Assembly (NCBI GenBank): GCA_013339895.1
Contig: JABACO010000019.1
Location: 5,800,268-5,864,267, forward strand
Direction of reading: 5' to 3'
Length of the DNA: 64,000 bases
DNA from: Ephydatia muelleri
Lineage: Eukaryota > Porifera > Demospongiae > Spongillida > Spongillidae
Within the stretch, counting starts at the first letter, position 1; each line of letters opens with the position of its first letter. A model generated the notes under the pieces. The model worked only from the letters and a program-made list of their open reading frames with translations. It did not search any database and was not told where the DNA came from. Made by a program: the position numbers and the translations under genes. Shown here one piece after another: positions 1 through 13,900 of the stretch.

Positions 1-540
1 AACAATAAGAATGATGCACCATAACGTGTATGCATTGCGCATGTGCCTGGATTGTGTGAATGGATACACCTAGCTACCAAGCCCCAACCAAATATCTTTG
101 AGGTTACCTTGCAAAATACAATAATGTACCATGCTGCTAAGTTCAGGCTGTCATTGACTACATCATGATTGGGCATGTACAATTTTACAGTACCATTGCA
201 CAATAACAATTTTTAATGTACTGTACTCAAATACAGAGGCTGATACTGTATCATTTTTCACTAAGACCATATATGGTAAAAATTGATATTGAATATCATC
301 AACCCCCCCCCCCCCCTTCTGTGTCCGCCACTGAAATGGTTGTCAACCCGATCACACCAATTGACCAAGCACGACTCTACTTTCTATTATTCAACCATCC
401 ACACCTCAAAGTACAGCCTCTGCTCAAAGCGCTCTAAAACATTTTTAGAGTTGAAAGAAAAAAATTGAGGTAGTAAAAGAGCTGAAGCAAGAAAGGTCAG
501 TTTAGATGTCACTTAACAGTTTCAAATAGGAAAAACCCAA

Positions 541-1080
541 CTGTACAAACAGTTGAAATGCAAGGATGCACTGCTGCAATCCACAGAGCAAAATTCTGTA
601 ACTCAATATCGTAAATCGAAGAGTACAAAAGGCACACAAGTTGCTGCAGCAGTTTATGACTGGATCTATTCACTTAGAACACTGAAATGGACTACCAATA
701 TCAAGGTCCCTAATCAAAGCACACGTTAAATTTGAAGCAAACATGGAATTGTAGGTTTCAACACATCCGATGGTCGGCTTTGGGCGATGGTCCTCCCAAT
801 GTCACATCCGTATTTCAACCACTAGATCACGGCATAATAGCTGCGTTGAAAGCACATTACAAGTCTATGCTCCTCACCAAACTAGTCAGCACTGTTCCTT
901 GTTTTACGAACCTCCAGGTAATGGCACAACAACTTTCAACTGGTCGTGCTGGCTTACAGAAAGGGTGTCCCACATGCAAGTGATGCAGCAGGATTAGTGA
1001 AAGATGCGAGGGACAATATTAAGCCTGCAACAATTGTAGCATGTTGCAAAGCGTGCACATTGTCTAAAATGGAATAGTTG
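541..1080 (+). mobile_element. Tigger/pogo-type DNA transposon remnant
   Basis: Decayed coding fragments in two pieces. Around 590-720 a frame reads like the CENP-B-type DNA-binding region of Tigger/pogo transposases (AVYDWIYSLRTLKW). From about 790 another frame carries the end of the DDE domain (PNVTSVFQPLDHGIIAALKA, followed by HYK), which matches the family signature PxxTSxxQPLDxGxxxxxKxxY. A short tail near 1000-1060 (ARDNIKPATIVACCKAC) resembles the family's C-terminal helix. The central catalytic part is missing and frames are broken, so this is a dead, internally deleted copy. It lies in the TrpRS intron downstream of the last exon visible here. Confidence 0.72.
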
Positions 1081-1626
1081 TGACTGACAGCAGCAATAAG
1101 GATTGTGTGATATAGTAGAGCAAGGTACGCATGTTGCACAGGGAATCTGGTCTCCAGAGGAAGCAAAGCAGAGCTCCACATGGAGAGAACTAGTAGCAGT
1201 GGAGGGAGAAGACTCAAAATGTTGTGTAGGGCTGCCCACCTGCAAATTGAAGCCTTAAAAGTGTTCAAAACTTGTTTAAGACTCCTGGGTACTCCGAGCA
1301 GATATTTGCAGAACACAGCGCTATGAACAAGACTAAGTTCCGCAAATGCAAATTCTTTGCACTTTTGTGGTACATGTATGTTTGATTTTTGTTCATCCTA
1401 TTAGTCCTTCTATAGCTACATGTATGTATCCATATCTATACAGCAAATATAATGTATGTTAAATTGGTGTGCTATGTTTGATATTTGTGGTCACAATTTT
1501 GTGGCTACTGATTTTGGCAGCTCAGCTTTTTATTCCCACACAGCAAATACATGTACAATATAACACTTCATTGGCTGACCCACAGTGTACCATAATTGCA
1601 GTGCAACTGCTATCGACAAGGAGTAC

Positions 1627-1866
1627 CTTGTTTTTGATTTCATTTGGCGCGTCAGTGAGGAAGATGGAGGACGAGGCATCACTGGCACTCATCTTGGACT
1701 GTGGTCCCTGCAGCGCCGGGAAGAAAGAGGAGTGGAGCAACGCTGGCTTGAAGAAGCCAAGACGAGGGGCCACATCGCGAGTCATACGGAAGTAGGGGTC
1801 CTGTAGAGAGATGGACAGGAAGTGATGGAGCAGCAATGTGTAAGGTGTGAACACACACACGTGTAT

Positions 1867-1908
<42 letters not shown>

Positions 1909-4900
1909 GCAAGTGTGTCAATGTCTGACAATGTGGGTATGCATGTGTGTGTATGAGTGTGTATGTGTGTAGGCATGTGTAGTCCATAAGATATCTAATA
2001 TAAAGTTGAAAAATGTTCCACTTGTATTCATGTGAGAAATAATCCAGTACTCACACGTGTGTACAGAAAATGGAATTTGTGTGTCTACCTTTGGACAGTG
2101 CCAATGCAGTATGATCAGAGGTTATCACACTAGTGTATCAATCAGCTTGATGCATAAGGGGGGTGGAGCTCTTGTACCACACACCCGTATACACACACAT
2201 ACACTTGCACAGGAAAAACAAACACACAATCCCTTCAATGCCAAAATGGCCTCACCTGGTCTATAGCACAGGGAATAAGGCAATAAATGTCTTTCCTTTT
2301 TTCACCAAAGATCTGTGGAAAGGTTGTGCTGAATGCAGGGGCAGCCTGTACTGCCGGAAAGCCAATCTTTCCTGCATGGAAGGAATTATATCATCTTGCC
2401 AAAAGGTCAATAGCAGATCAAAACTGTATAAGACAAAATACAACATCTTCATTTTCACGCAGCACATCTTTTGGGTATCACACAGAAACTTAACACCCCA
2501 TCCCCCACACCGGTTCTGGTGCACACTTCTCTACCTATGCAGTCAGTGTCAGCGAATCCAAATATGCCCTTGGCCTGGTTAACAGTGACACACTTCTGAA
2601 TCCTCAGCACGTTGCGATAGAAGGCTGGGGAGGAGCTAAATAGATAGGGGAGGGTTCAGTTAAAGGGCAGAGCACATTGTGTACCGAGAATAAACTACAT
2701 GTGCAAGAGGTCATGGTTGAACAAGTCATGCTTAAATTCCAGATTTTTAATACAAACAAAATGCTTGCTGTGTATTACTTTAGATGTCCATCTCTTTCAT
2801 ACAACACGTTTCAATGCGGCTTTTGTAGTATTTGGTAAGATGTCAAACCATTGCACATTACAATGTTTTAAGTCAAATGTTCAAATGTTTTCACAACGTT
2901 ATCACAAGCCAACTCTCAACTATCCTCTCTTCTGATGTGTTAGACAATAACTGAAAGAGTTTATATGCTTTCCGAGGATTTTATCTTCAACTACTTCACA
3001 GTGCTAAAACAGTAACAAATTCAGCAACATTCTGACAATTACTGTCTAAAGTCCAGTTTACTATGGTGAAGAAATAAATACCCAGTGTACTGAACATGAA
3101 AGAATTGCATGTATGCATGTTGCAAGTTCTATTGACTTAGAGAAAGCTTATCTCCCTTCCTCCCCCCCCCCCCCCCAATAACCCAACAATGCTTTCTCTA
3201 TGAATGACTCATGCATTGCTTTGATCTTTCCACTGTCAGCCAACAATACAGCGGACAATACAATACACGTTTGTCCCCATCAGAGAACAGATAAACAAAT
3301 CTTATCCACTGCACTACAACACTACAACACATCTGAAGAAGTGTGTCAGCAACAGGAAACACAGGGGCCTCTAGCTCCCCCCTCCCCCTCCCCCCCAACC
3401 CTGCCACAGTGACATCATTGCAATGAACTATATCAGTACACACTGCAACAGTGAGATAAACACTCCCTGCTGATGGAAGACAGAAGAGGAATACAGCCTG
3501 TAAATATTAACAGCAATTTAGTTTTTGATTCTCAGAGAATATAAGACATTCAAATACTTCATGACCATAGCCAAACACATCAATGGGAGGGGAGGGGGTC
3601 AGCTAGCCACATGCAACTCACCTCATGTAGTCGAGATCTGAGAAGATGAAGGTCTTGTTCACATCGAACCCACAGGCGATGATGTCCTTGGCGTTCTCGA
3701 TGGTTAGCCTGTGTGCCTCCTCTACAGTCAGGTCCTTCCACAGGAACTTCTCGTCATCAGTCATCTGCACCACCAGAGGAACGTCAAACACTTCCTGTAG
3801 GTACCTGACAATGGAACCAAATTATTCATATCAATCAAGCACATTTTTGTTTGCAAAGGGTAAGATCACCCAAATAATAACCAGAGCTGAGAAGCAAACC
3901 CTGCAACTCCTACATGTATCTGGTGGTTGCAACAATGGTCAGCCAACAGCATAGGAGATGTGCATATAAAACACAACCCCACTTAAGGAGGGAGTGCAAA
4001 TCGACCTACTAACACACCTCTACTCCGGCCCACTGATTCAGTTCTCTTTACCTCCTGAAAATGATACATTTGCCATACAGTGATTCCAACCCTAAACTGT
4101 ACTTGTTGAAAGGAGTGGTTGGATCATAACGATTATTTGGTGAACACATATGTACACCAGAAAAGGCCGTACTTAATGGCACTACATGTATTAGACGCAC
4201 CTATCTACATGGGAATAGTTTGCAATAGGGGATTAAGTCAACATGATTTAGATGAGCTTTAAATGGGGTGATGGAGGATGCAGTCACCACTGAGTTGGGC
4301 AGGAGTTACAAATTAGGATGACATATTCAGAAAAGAAGTTTTGACGAAACTGTGATGCACTATATTTCCTCTTGCAAAACGAAGGTTGGCATTTGTAGAA
4401 AAGAAGTCCAATGCATCCATTAAGTTTGAACACTACACATAATTAGGTCGAAACACTCGGTGATATTCAAGAGATTGAAGATTTAAGTTTCTTAGCCGAG
4501 TTTGGCTCATTTGCAGACAGCCCTAGAAACACTGGACTTCCTCGATGCAATTGATGTCCTAAATAAGCCATGAATTCTACACCCAAGTAGTAGACTCAAC
4601 TAGGTCTAACGTAGGTTGTGAAAAGACGCAGTGGTAACCAGTAACAAACTCAGATAAGTAGTTTGTGAGCACTCCCTTCACATAATGAGCAAAATATAAC
4701 CTGGTATATTATTAGCAGGCAGCCAGGATGACCATTTATGCATATAAAAAAAGAGCAATGGGCCTAGAACAGAGCCTTGATGGACTCCACTTATGACTGG
4801 TGGCAGCAGATTTTCCCATATAAACACATTGGAACCTACTATGAATATAAAAGTGGGGTGTATTGCCAGAACACTGTACAGTTCTACAAAATGAGATTGT

Positions 4901-7900
4901 TTGTTCTAGGAAAGGTAATCACTGAAGCATGAGATGGTGCTCTCCATCACCTCACACATATACTAACCTTACCACATATACTGGTAAGGGAGACAGGCTG
5001 TAGCTTGCGAGCACCTCAAGGGGGTGGACAAGAACATCAGTACGAGACCCCCATCGTCCAATACTGTAGTGCTTGAAGAGAGGATTACGAATCTGCTTTT
5101 AAAATAAAACTCGGAAGAAAAAAAAATGTAACGAGTGATTTAAAAAGGGGAGCGTAGGGGGTGGTACCCCCTTCTAAAATTGCATTTTACAAAAAATTCA
5201 CGTGTTTTGGCAATTTTTTGTTTCACATCAGATTTACATGGGAGTAGAACGAATATATATTTCCCAGTCAAAGGACCTAACTGGGACCACGTGTTTTGGC
5301 AATTTTTTGTTTCACATCAGATTTACATGGGAGTAGAACGAATATATATTTCCCAGTCAAAGGACCTAACTGGGACACCAATGTAATCGCTAGACACCTC
5401 CAACAAAGTCAGCGATGGATAAAACATTTAACCCCTCGCCGTAGTTCCTAATTTGGTTAGCAATAGATTGTGAAAAGTGTGGCAAGTACTTAATAAGTAA
5501 GATAATGTAAGACAACACTATGATTCCGATTCGTGCAAAAGAAAGACTCCAGCAGCCGCAATGAACCTGCAGCAACCGCAGCCTCCTGAAAAGAGGCAGC
5601 GGCTCCTGTGCACGACTACTGCATCTCCTGAGGAACCCTCTACTTGCAATGAATCCTTTGCTAGCGATGATTCCATTGCTAGTGCAGAAGAATACGTAGG
5701 ATTGCTTGGCAAGGAATATGCAAAGGATCAGGAGAGGAGGCTCACCATGGACCTCATCAAGTTAAAGAATGATGCTGCACAGTTGTTTCAGTGTTGTTGA
5801 GGTGATTAGATATTCATTACTAAGTGGTTTCTTAGTGCTAATTGTAGTTATGTGTGAAGGCGTAGTAGAGTGGTGGGTACCCTTCTATAACCCCCCTCCC
5901 CCTCCCTCGGAGCACCTTTCTTAAAATAGGACAAATACAGGCAACGTTCCAGGCAGAAGGTGATATTTTGAATACAACAGAGGCAATGCTTTTGCAGGAG
6001 CAATGCACTTCAAAAAGATAGCAGAAAAGTTGTCTGGAATTTTAGTGCATTTAGATGGCAATGTCTCTATTGCTGTCATTGGTAAAAGTGACAGAACATA
6101 GTGAAGCAGTATCTAGTTTACGGGAGGGTATACCTTTGTCCGTTGTAGATACTGAAGCAAAAATATTCATTGAATGAACACCAGAATGTCACGACAACTG
6201 GAAGAACACATACAAAAAAGACAGTTTTTGACTCAGCTTCTAGAAACAATGCATTTCCTATCCTATACATCATATTGATGTGGCATCAAGCAGAGTGTGG
6301 TTAAAGCTCACAAACACCAAAGCTTGTACTTCCCCAAACCCAGATGGACATTTCCAGACTACCTTTGACACAAATAATAATTTGCAAGAGTCAACCGTTT
6401 CGTCTAGCTACAAGGCATACAACCATAGTAAACGGAGATATATTCCCAATGAGTGATGTCAGACAATGGGGAAAACTTTCCCTTTCATTTAGTGACATCA
6501 AACTATCCACCACTGATGAATGGCACGTTCATCAGCAGTGTCAGATTAAGAAATGGTCAAGTCATTGTTGATCAATATTTCAGCCAAACAGTAAACTATG
6601 CTCCATTTTGTTTTTCAAAACAGATCTGAAACAGACACAACACAAAAACCGTTACGTATGAACTGCCCCCTGCATAATGTTCTGAACATGCAAAAGCTGA
6701 TCCTAGAACTATTTTGAATGAGCTGTGGTTACATGCTTAAACACTTCTGTGATCTGAATAACAATGTGAAAAATATTGCACCAATCGTTAAGTTGTGTGT
6801 TTTTATTCATAACAAAAATTGCCCCAAAGTTTGGAAGCAGTTTTTAAATGCTATCATATCCTGATCCCATGCAAGGATCACCCATTGTGGAGGGGTACTT
6901 CATAAATTTGAGCCGCCTTTCTCATGCATCCAGAGATAAACATTACATTCTACTGCCCAAACAATCGACTTGTCATTACCAAGGCTTCTATATTTTGTCC
7001 AGCAATCAACCAAAGTCAGCATAGTTAAAAATGTCATTTCTTACTTCTCCATAGCTTTTACTACCATCAATAAAAAAACATCAAATTGTAACCAATTAAA
7101 AGTAGATAAGTCATATTATAACGACAGCCTATATTATCACAGCATCATTTGTGTTGACAACTATTACATGGAAAATGTGTTGCAATTATTTAATGAATAG
7201 GTGCCGGACACTAGGTTCCTCGCGTTCCTAGCGTTCGCTAGGTAAACCTAGCGTTTTTTGTGGTCAAAGGTCTTGCAGTATTCTATTGTACCCTCTTCGA
7301 AATGGCAGCTAATGTTGTGTTTGGAAGTAGGCTATCAGTTCCACCGAGCACTGGGCGTGATAATGCAAGTTTACCAGAGCTAGGCGCTAAAGTTGACACC
7401 AAAGGTGCCAAGTTGCGCGTAAAAGATGCATTGATGCGTACGTTCGATACGGGATGGAAAAACTCAGATGTCGAAGGGGAGGTGAGAGCTAAGCCCCGAA
7501 AAAACACTAGGAGAGTTAGATGGAACATTGGGGGTCAGTTTTATGAAACTGAACATGGTGCCGCATTTTGGAGGAACGCTAAAGAACCCATCATAGCATC
7601 GGATCCCGCTCCGGAGCCATCAACTGAGCCATAAAACAGCTGGCCTGAAGCTAATGAAGAGGACGAGAGCTTCAATCATGATGCTCAGCCAGTGTGTGAG
7701 GACCTAGACGAAGAACTAAACCCTCTTGATGCTCTTCCAGCAAGTAGCCATGAGACAGGCCCATCCGATCCACTTTTAGCACATGATCAACAATGGGAAA
7801 CATTGCAAGGGGGTGTGATGGAATGCCAGCGTGCCAAGGATGGCTGGTGTTATGCTGAAACAAGAATCAGGTGGCAGGGAGCCTTGGCAGAGACAGTCTG

Positions 7901-10900
7901 GCACGATGATGAGGCATGCTTCAACCACATGATGCCTATTGACTTTTGGATGGATTGTCTTCGATGGACAAATAACTCACTGTCTGACAATGTTGCTGTG
8001 TCTGTGGGCCAAAATCAGGCAGAATATGCAGCCAGGTTCATCAGAAACAAATGTGGACAACTTAACAAAGTATTTGAACTTCTTTGTTTTGCTGTATAAC
8101 ATAATTCTCATGCGCCAATCATTCGTGACTCTGTACGCTAGGAACGCTAGGTTAACCTAGCGTTTTTACGGGCACCTATTCATTAATTCCCCAAGTTTCA
8201 GTTTTCACATAACCCCACGTACACCATGTTGATGCACATGAGAGACTGCTCCTCCCACGTACACCATGATGATGAACATGAGAGACTGCTCCTCCCACGT
8301 ACACCATGATGATGAACATGAGAGACTGCTCCTCCCACGTACACCATGATGATGAACATGAGAGACTACTCCTCCCACGTACACCATGATGATGAACATG
8401 AGAGACTGCTCCTCCCACGTACACCATGATGATGAACATGAGAGACTACTCCTCCCACGTACACCATGATGATGAACATGAGAGACTACTCCTCCCACAC
8501 CATGATGATGAACATGAGAGACTGCTCCTCTCACGTACACCATGATGATGAACATGAGAGACTGCTCCTCCCACGTACACCATGATGATGAACATGAGAG
8601 ACTGCTCCTCCCACGTACACCATGATGATGAACATGAGAGACTACTCCTCCCACGTACACCATGATGATGAACATGAGAGACTACTCCTCCCACGTACAC
8701 CATGATGATGAACATGAGAGACTACTCCCACGTACACCATCATGATGAACATGAGAGACTGCTCCTCCCACGTACACCATCATGATGAACATGAGAGACT
8801 GCTCCATTATCATAACAGTTCAACTGACACCCTTAAAAATAAATAAAGGCAGTGGAAGAACTGTTGTTAATCTATAAACGCCGGACATTAGGGATACCCC
8901 CTATTCGTTAGGTATACCCCCTATTCGTTAGGGATACCCCCTATTCGTTAGGTATACCCCCTATTCGTTAGGGATACCCCCTATTCGTTAGGTATACCTC
9001 CTATTCGTTAGGTATACCTAACAATATTCAACGTATTGTAGTTATGAAGCCATAAGGATAAATTTAATAAACATGCACAAATTATGTTAAAAGGGAGGGT
9101 TGATCTTTAACCGTACAAAAGCTCAAATGTTAAAACCTTAACGATCAGAAAGTTAATGCTAGGTTAATGCTAGGTAAACCTAGCAACATTTGTTGAGTAT
9201 ACCTAACAGGTACCGCTACTTTCAACATCGCAGTATACCGCATGTTACTAGGCAACAATCATCGCCTGAGTGCTATGTAAACATGTATAATCCGCACGTG
9301 AATAGTATGCAAACATGCACGGATTTAAACGAGGATGGCGAGGCTAAATGCGCCCCGTAGTAAGCGCAAAGTAAGTGCTTTTCCTGTTCCAGAGGTAGGT
9401 GAAATTGTCCGCGCCAACGGTAGCCAGCTTAACAAAGCTAAGGATACTCTAATGCGAGCGTTTGGTGCAGAATGGAGAACTGCTAATATTGAAGGCAAGG
9501 TGCTTTCGAAGCCCACTAAGTCCAAATGGAGGGTAGGATGGATGATAGGAGATCAGAACCTAGAATTTGATCATGGGCGAGCGTTCTGGAAACCAGCTGC
9601 AAGGGAAGTGCTTACATCTACAGGGAGCGCTGTAACACCAGCGGGGAGCGCTGTGCCTCTGCCAGATGAAGAAGACCAGCACGAGGAGGAGGAACCTGAC
9701 GATAACGCACATCAGCAAGACATTGAAGAGGACGAAACACATGGAGAAGAATATGATTCAAATGATCCATTGCAGCTAAAACTGGGGGACGAAATAATAA
9801 AATGGACTGTGTTAGATGATGGGGTGACTGTGGATCAACCGTCCAAGGATGGATTTACATGGAAGCAGTGTGCAATCAATTGGCCAAGTGGTCTGGAAGT
9901 AGCTGAGTTCAGAACTGCACTGGACTGCTGGAACATTATGTTCCCATTTCAGTTTTTCTTTGGAGGTGATGGGGTTTTGCGCTGGACCAATGAGAGTTTA
10001 CCTCACAATATACATCCTTTTACTGAGTATGAGTTTCTCCAATGTATGGGCATTTTGCTTGATGTGCTCCCTTTAAGCCAATACATCGCTGAAGTAAGAC
10101 AAAGAGGTCATATGTCAAACACCAGAGAATGCATGGTAGTGCAGCAAGATGAAGAGTATGTCCAAAGCCTGCACCAGTTGCAAATTATGTTTGTGTGAAG
10201 TGCAGTAACAGGCAATGGAACAAGCCATTTGCTATTTGTGGCCCAAAATCTGGTAAAGCTTGTATACAGATTCATCAGCTGAATCAACCATTTTGAACTT
10301 ATGTAACTTTGTAACTGCTTTGAACTTATGTACATTGTAACTTGATCAATTCATTGTACTTTACTTTGCCATACATAGTAATAATTAGTAGCGATTAACA
10401 ATATTCATAATCTACACAAGCTCTGGACCATAGGTAAACTGTTAGGTACACCCAATATTTGATGCTAGGTTTACCTAACAAAAACGTTAGGTGACTCTCG
10501 GCACTTATAGGTTAAGAAAACTATTGAAATTGAATGAAGTGCCTCAAACTTCCAACACAAATCTTTATATCTAGATGCAATATCACCTTCACAGTGTATG
10601 TTATTGAAAGGGCAAAGGTTGAAAGAGCACTTGAATATGAGGGTGGTAGTCCAGGGAAGATCCCATAACATTCAAGCTCCAAACAAAAAAAAACATCAGA
10701 GACCAACTGAAATGATAAACCTTATCACAGTTATTGCTGGTGACATTCAAAGACCTCCAAAGCATTACATGGCAAAACACACAGAACTCAACTTTTAATT
10801 ACTAAATCTAAAAAAATTTTCAAGGCAGTAAGCTTTCTCTGCTCTAAAATGTTTTCAGATTAGGATGCCAATAGCCATACTTGTGCGTATATTCCAGTTC

Positions 10901-13900
10901 AACAAATCTAAATTATTCAGTCTTAAGTTATAAGTCTTTGAACATTGATATTAAATCAGTTTCAAACTGTAATGATTGTATCCTAACAGCTGTACACACC
11001 TTCCTTCCTTAGCATCTTTTTCACTCTACAAAACAATTAACCAAATCAAATCTTAATGTAATCCTCACTTGTTGCTTTGACAGAAGTTATATTCCAAAAA
11101 ATAAATTATTGGACCATTTTCCCCAGTTTGAGCTAAGCATAATATTGTTGTGTTTTAATCACAAGTAAAGTAAGTAAAGTTTAATCTGTATCCACAGTGT
11201 TTGCCTACAGGGTCTAGGGTCTAGGCATCCCTGCTTTAGCCTCATATTGCCCATTAAAACCAACCCTGTTGTTCACTACATCATGAGCACTGGGTGTGGC
11301 TAGCCATGGTACAGGAATGTGGGTGTGGCTAGCCATGGCACAGGGATATGGGTGTGGCTAACCATGGCACAGGAATATGGGTGTGGCTAGCCATGTGTCA
11401 GACTAACACTGGTACAATGATGTGGGTGTGGCTAGCCATGTGTCAGACTAACACTGGTACAATGATGTGGGTGTGGCTGGCCATGTGTCAGACTATAACA
11501 CTGGTACAATGATGTGGGTGTGGCTAGCCATGTGTCAGACTAACACTGGTACAATGATGTGGGTGTGGCTAGCCATGTGTCAGACTATAACACTAGTACA
11601 ATGATGTGGGTGTGGCTAGCCATGTGTCAGACTAACACTGGTACAATGATGTGGGTGTGGCTAGCCATGTGTCAGACTAACACTGGTACAATGATGTGGG
11701 TGTGGCTAGCCATGTGCCAGACTAACACTGGTACAATGATGTGGGTGTGGCTAGCCATGTGTCAGACTATAACACTAGTACAATGATGTGGGTGTGGCTA
11801 GCCATGTGCCAGACTAACACTGGTACAATGATGTGGGTGTGGCTAGCCACGTGTCAGACTAACACTAGTACAATGATGTGGGTGTGGCTAGCCACGTGCC
11901 AGACTAACACTGGTACAATGATGTGGGTGTGGCTAGCCATAACACTGGTACAATGATGTGGGTGTGGCTAACACGGGATATCGATGTAGTTTCCCCTGTA
12001 ACAGGTCAACACAATCAACCAAACTATGCCAAACCATGACACGAGCCACCAAGCAGAAAAGTGGATATCCCTTATAAGGATCAAGATACGAGGGATGTGT
12101 ACATGGCTAAACACACAGGCGAGACGTAACAGGAACTGCTGCGAATGAAATCCACAGCCCTCTCGAATCCCACCCCAAGCTGACAACAGACACAGGCACC
12201 ACGCAGCCTCCCAACCCGCGCAGAAGCCTTATTCCACAACTCACTTGGTGAAGAGGAAAGGGATCAGGTGACCCAGGTGCATGGACTCTGATGAAGGCCC
12301 GCGTCCTGTGTAGAGGAAGAACGGCTTGTGCGCTTCATACGCATCCAAAATGGAGTGCATATCACTGGAAGGGAAAAAGACAGTGCAACGAAAGTGGCAT
12401 GTCGTTTTGAATGGAGGCATCATCGAGAGGAAACACATTACCGATGAGAGAAGAATATTCCTCTGCGTAGAAAGTGATGTGGCTTCTGAAGAGTCACTTT
12501 CTCAATCCTCTGCAGTAGATCATCACCAATCCTCTGGCTCCCAAACTGTCCTTAAAAATAAATACAAAATAGAGAATTTTAGTTACTTGATAATCATTTG
12601 GATAGAAGAAGCTTTTCCAATACATCTACTCCTATATCATGCACGCTACCCTTCCCAGTGACACTTCATCATAGTTGGGTGCATCATCTGTTGTGCACGC
12701 CACTGTCATCAGCTCCTCCAAAACTAGACCACAACACAATACACATTACCCAACAGAGTGAAGTCCTGATAACTATTACAACAAAAATCAACACTGCGCC
12801 TAAGCGAGGGACTAAAATAAAACCTGTATTTGGGGGAGATGAGTCCACATCTCTCCTCAGGAAAAACCCCAGTGGCAAACCCTCTATCAGGGGAAATCCA
12901 CTTCTTCGGGGAAAACCCTAATAAACATTTACACCTGCACTCAGATAGTACAGCAGCAATGCACAAGTACAGACGCCTAGATCGACTTAAAATCCCAACA
13001 CCACACAGTTTATACTAAACTACACGTGGACCAATATGCATATGCACAACACCACTCAACAGCTACACACATGGTAGCTGTGCATACGCCTCTCCAACAC
13101 CTAACTCTCACTCCAAGAAACACTTAAACCAATCATTGGCTTGAGACACTTCGTTATATTCATATAGGAGCTTATTTTGTACCTCAAACAGAAGAGTGTA
13201 TTATGCAGCCCATACAGAACGTGTGTAAAGAGAACGGCAGTTATTTAAATTACTGGCACAAGGATAGCCTGACCTACACTGTAACAGTTATATATGTTAG
13301 TTGTAAAGGAAAAAAAAAGTAGTTACCACCACACTAAGTATGAGAGCTGCAGTGTTTACCAAAGTTGCCCCTCCCACTCCCATACCACCGATAAGACAGA
13401 TCATAATCAGAAAAGGCACTTACACTGTTATGTGTGAAGTTAATCTTGCCATTAACACCAGTTGGCAAGAAGTCATTACGCAAGGAAGGGTTTTGACATA
13501 CATGTAATAACAAATGCAGAGCACAAAACAGCTGATCAAGTTGTTGTTTTTTTTTGGGAGGGGTGGGGGGGGGAGGGGGTAGCAGTGAAGCAATAAAGCT
13601 GTGAGCATGGAAGAATGCGAGGACAAACAAAGCCTTAAGTGAGGTGGTTAAGCTGGGAATGTATCTGCACAGCCTTGGACAGTGTGAAGTGACAATTGCA
13701 TAGAAGCACACAAACAGTAGTTACTTTGCCCCAACGTGATCGGTAACCTAACAAAGCCACGTCCAACATGTAGTGAGATATTTATACGATTCTGTCCTCT
13801 GAGTGCCAGTATAGATCGTACTTGGGGGAAAAAGCATCACGTGTGCGTGTCCCACAGAGGGGTACAGTTGTGCCGTCGAAGCCAGGTACTTACTGATGAG

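Larger units (their letters stand above)
8871..10511 (+). mobile_element. piggyBac-type element 2, TTAA target-site duplication
   Basis: A 1641-bp element flanked by TTAA (8867-8870 and 10512-10515). The ends read TCTATAAACGCCGGACATTA at the left and CTCGGCACTTATAGG at the right, which are imperfect inverted repeats. The left subterminal region has a direct-repeat array (8888-9020), and both ends carry TTAGGT(T/A)(T/A)ACCTAAC-type palindromes. It encodes one intact 287-residue protein. The family resembles element 1, but the terminal and protein sequences have diverged, so the two are separate insertions of related families. Confidence 0.85.

Noticed and set aside
8208-8805. Possible CRISPR array because of regular direct repeats
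   Set aside because: Units are contiguous without unique spacers, and the context is a eukaryotic intron.
8888-9020. Telomere-like TTAGGG/TTAGG repeats
   Set aside because: The hexamer occurs only once per 20-bp unit and the array lies just inside a piggyBac end, so it is transposon subterminal sequence.
11559-11956. Plus-strand ORFs with repeated [15 protein letters not shown]
   Set aside because: Translation of a minisatellite inside a TrpRS intron.
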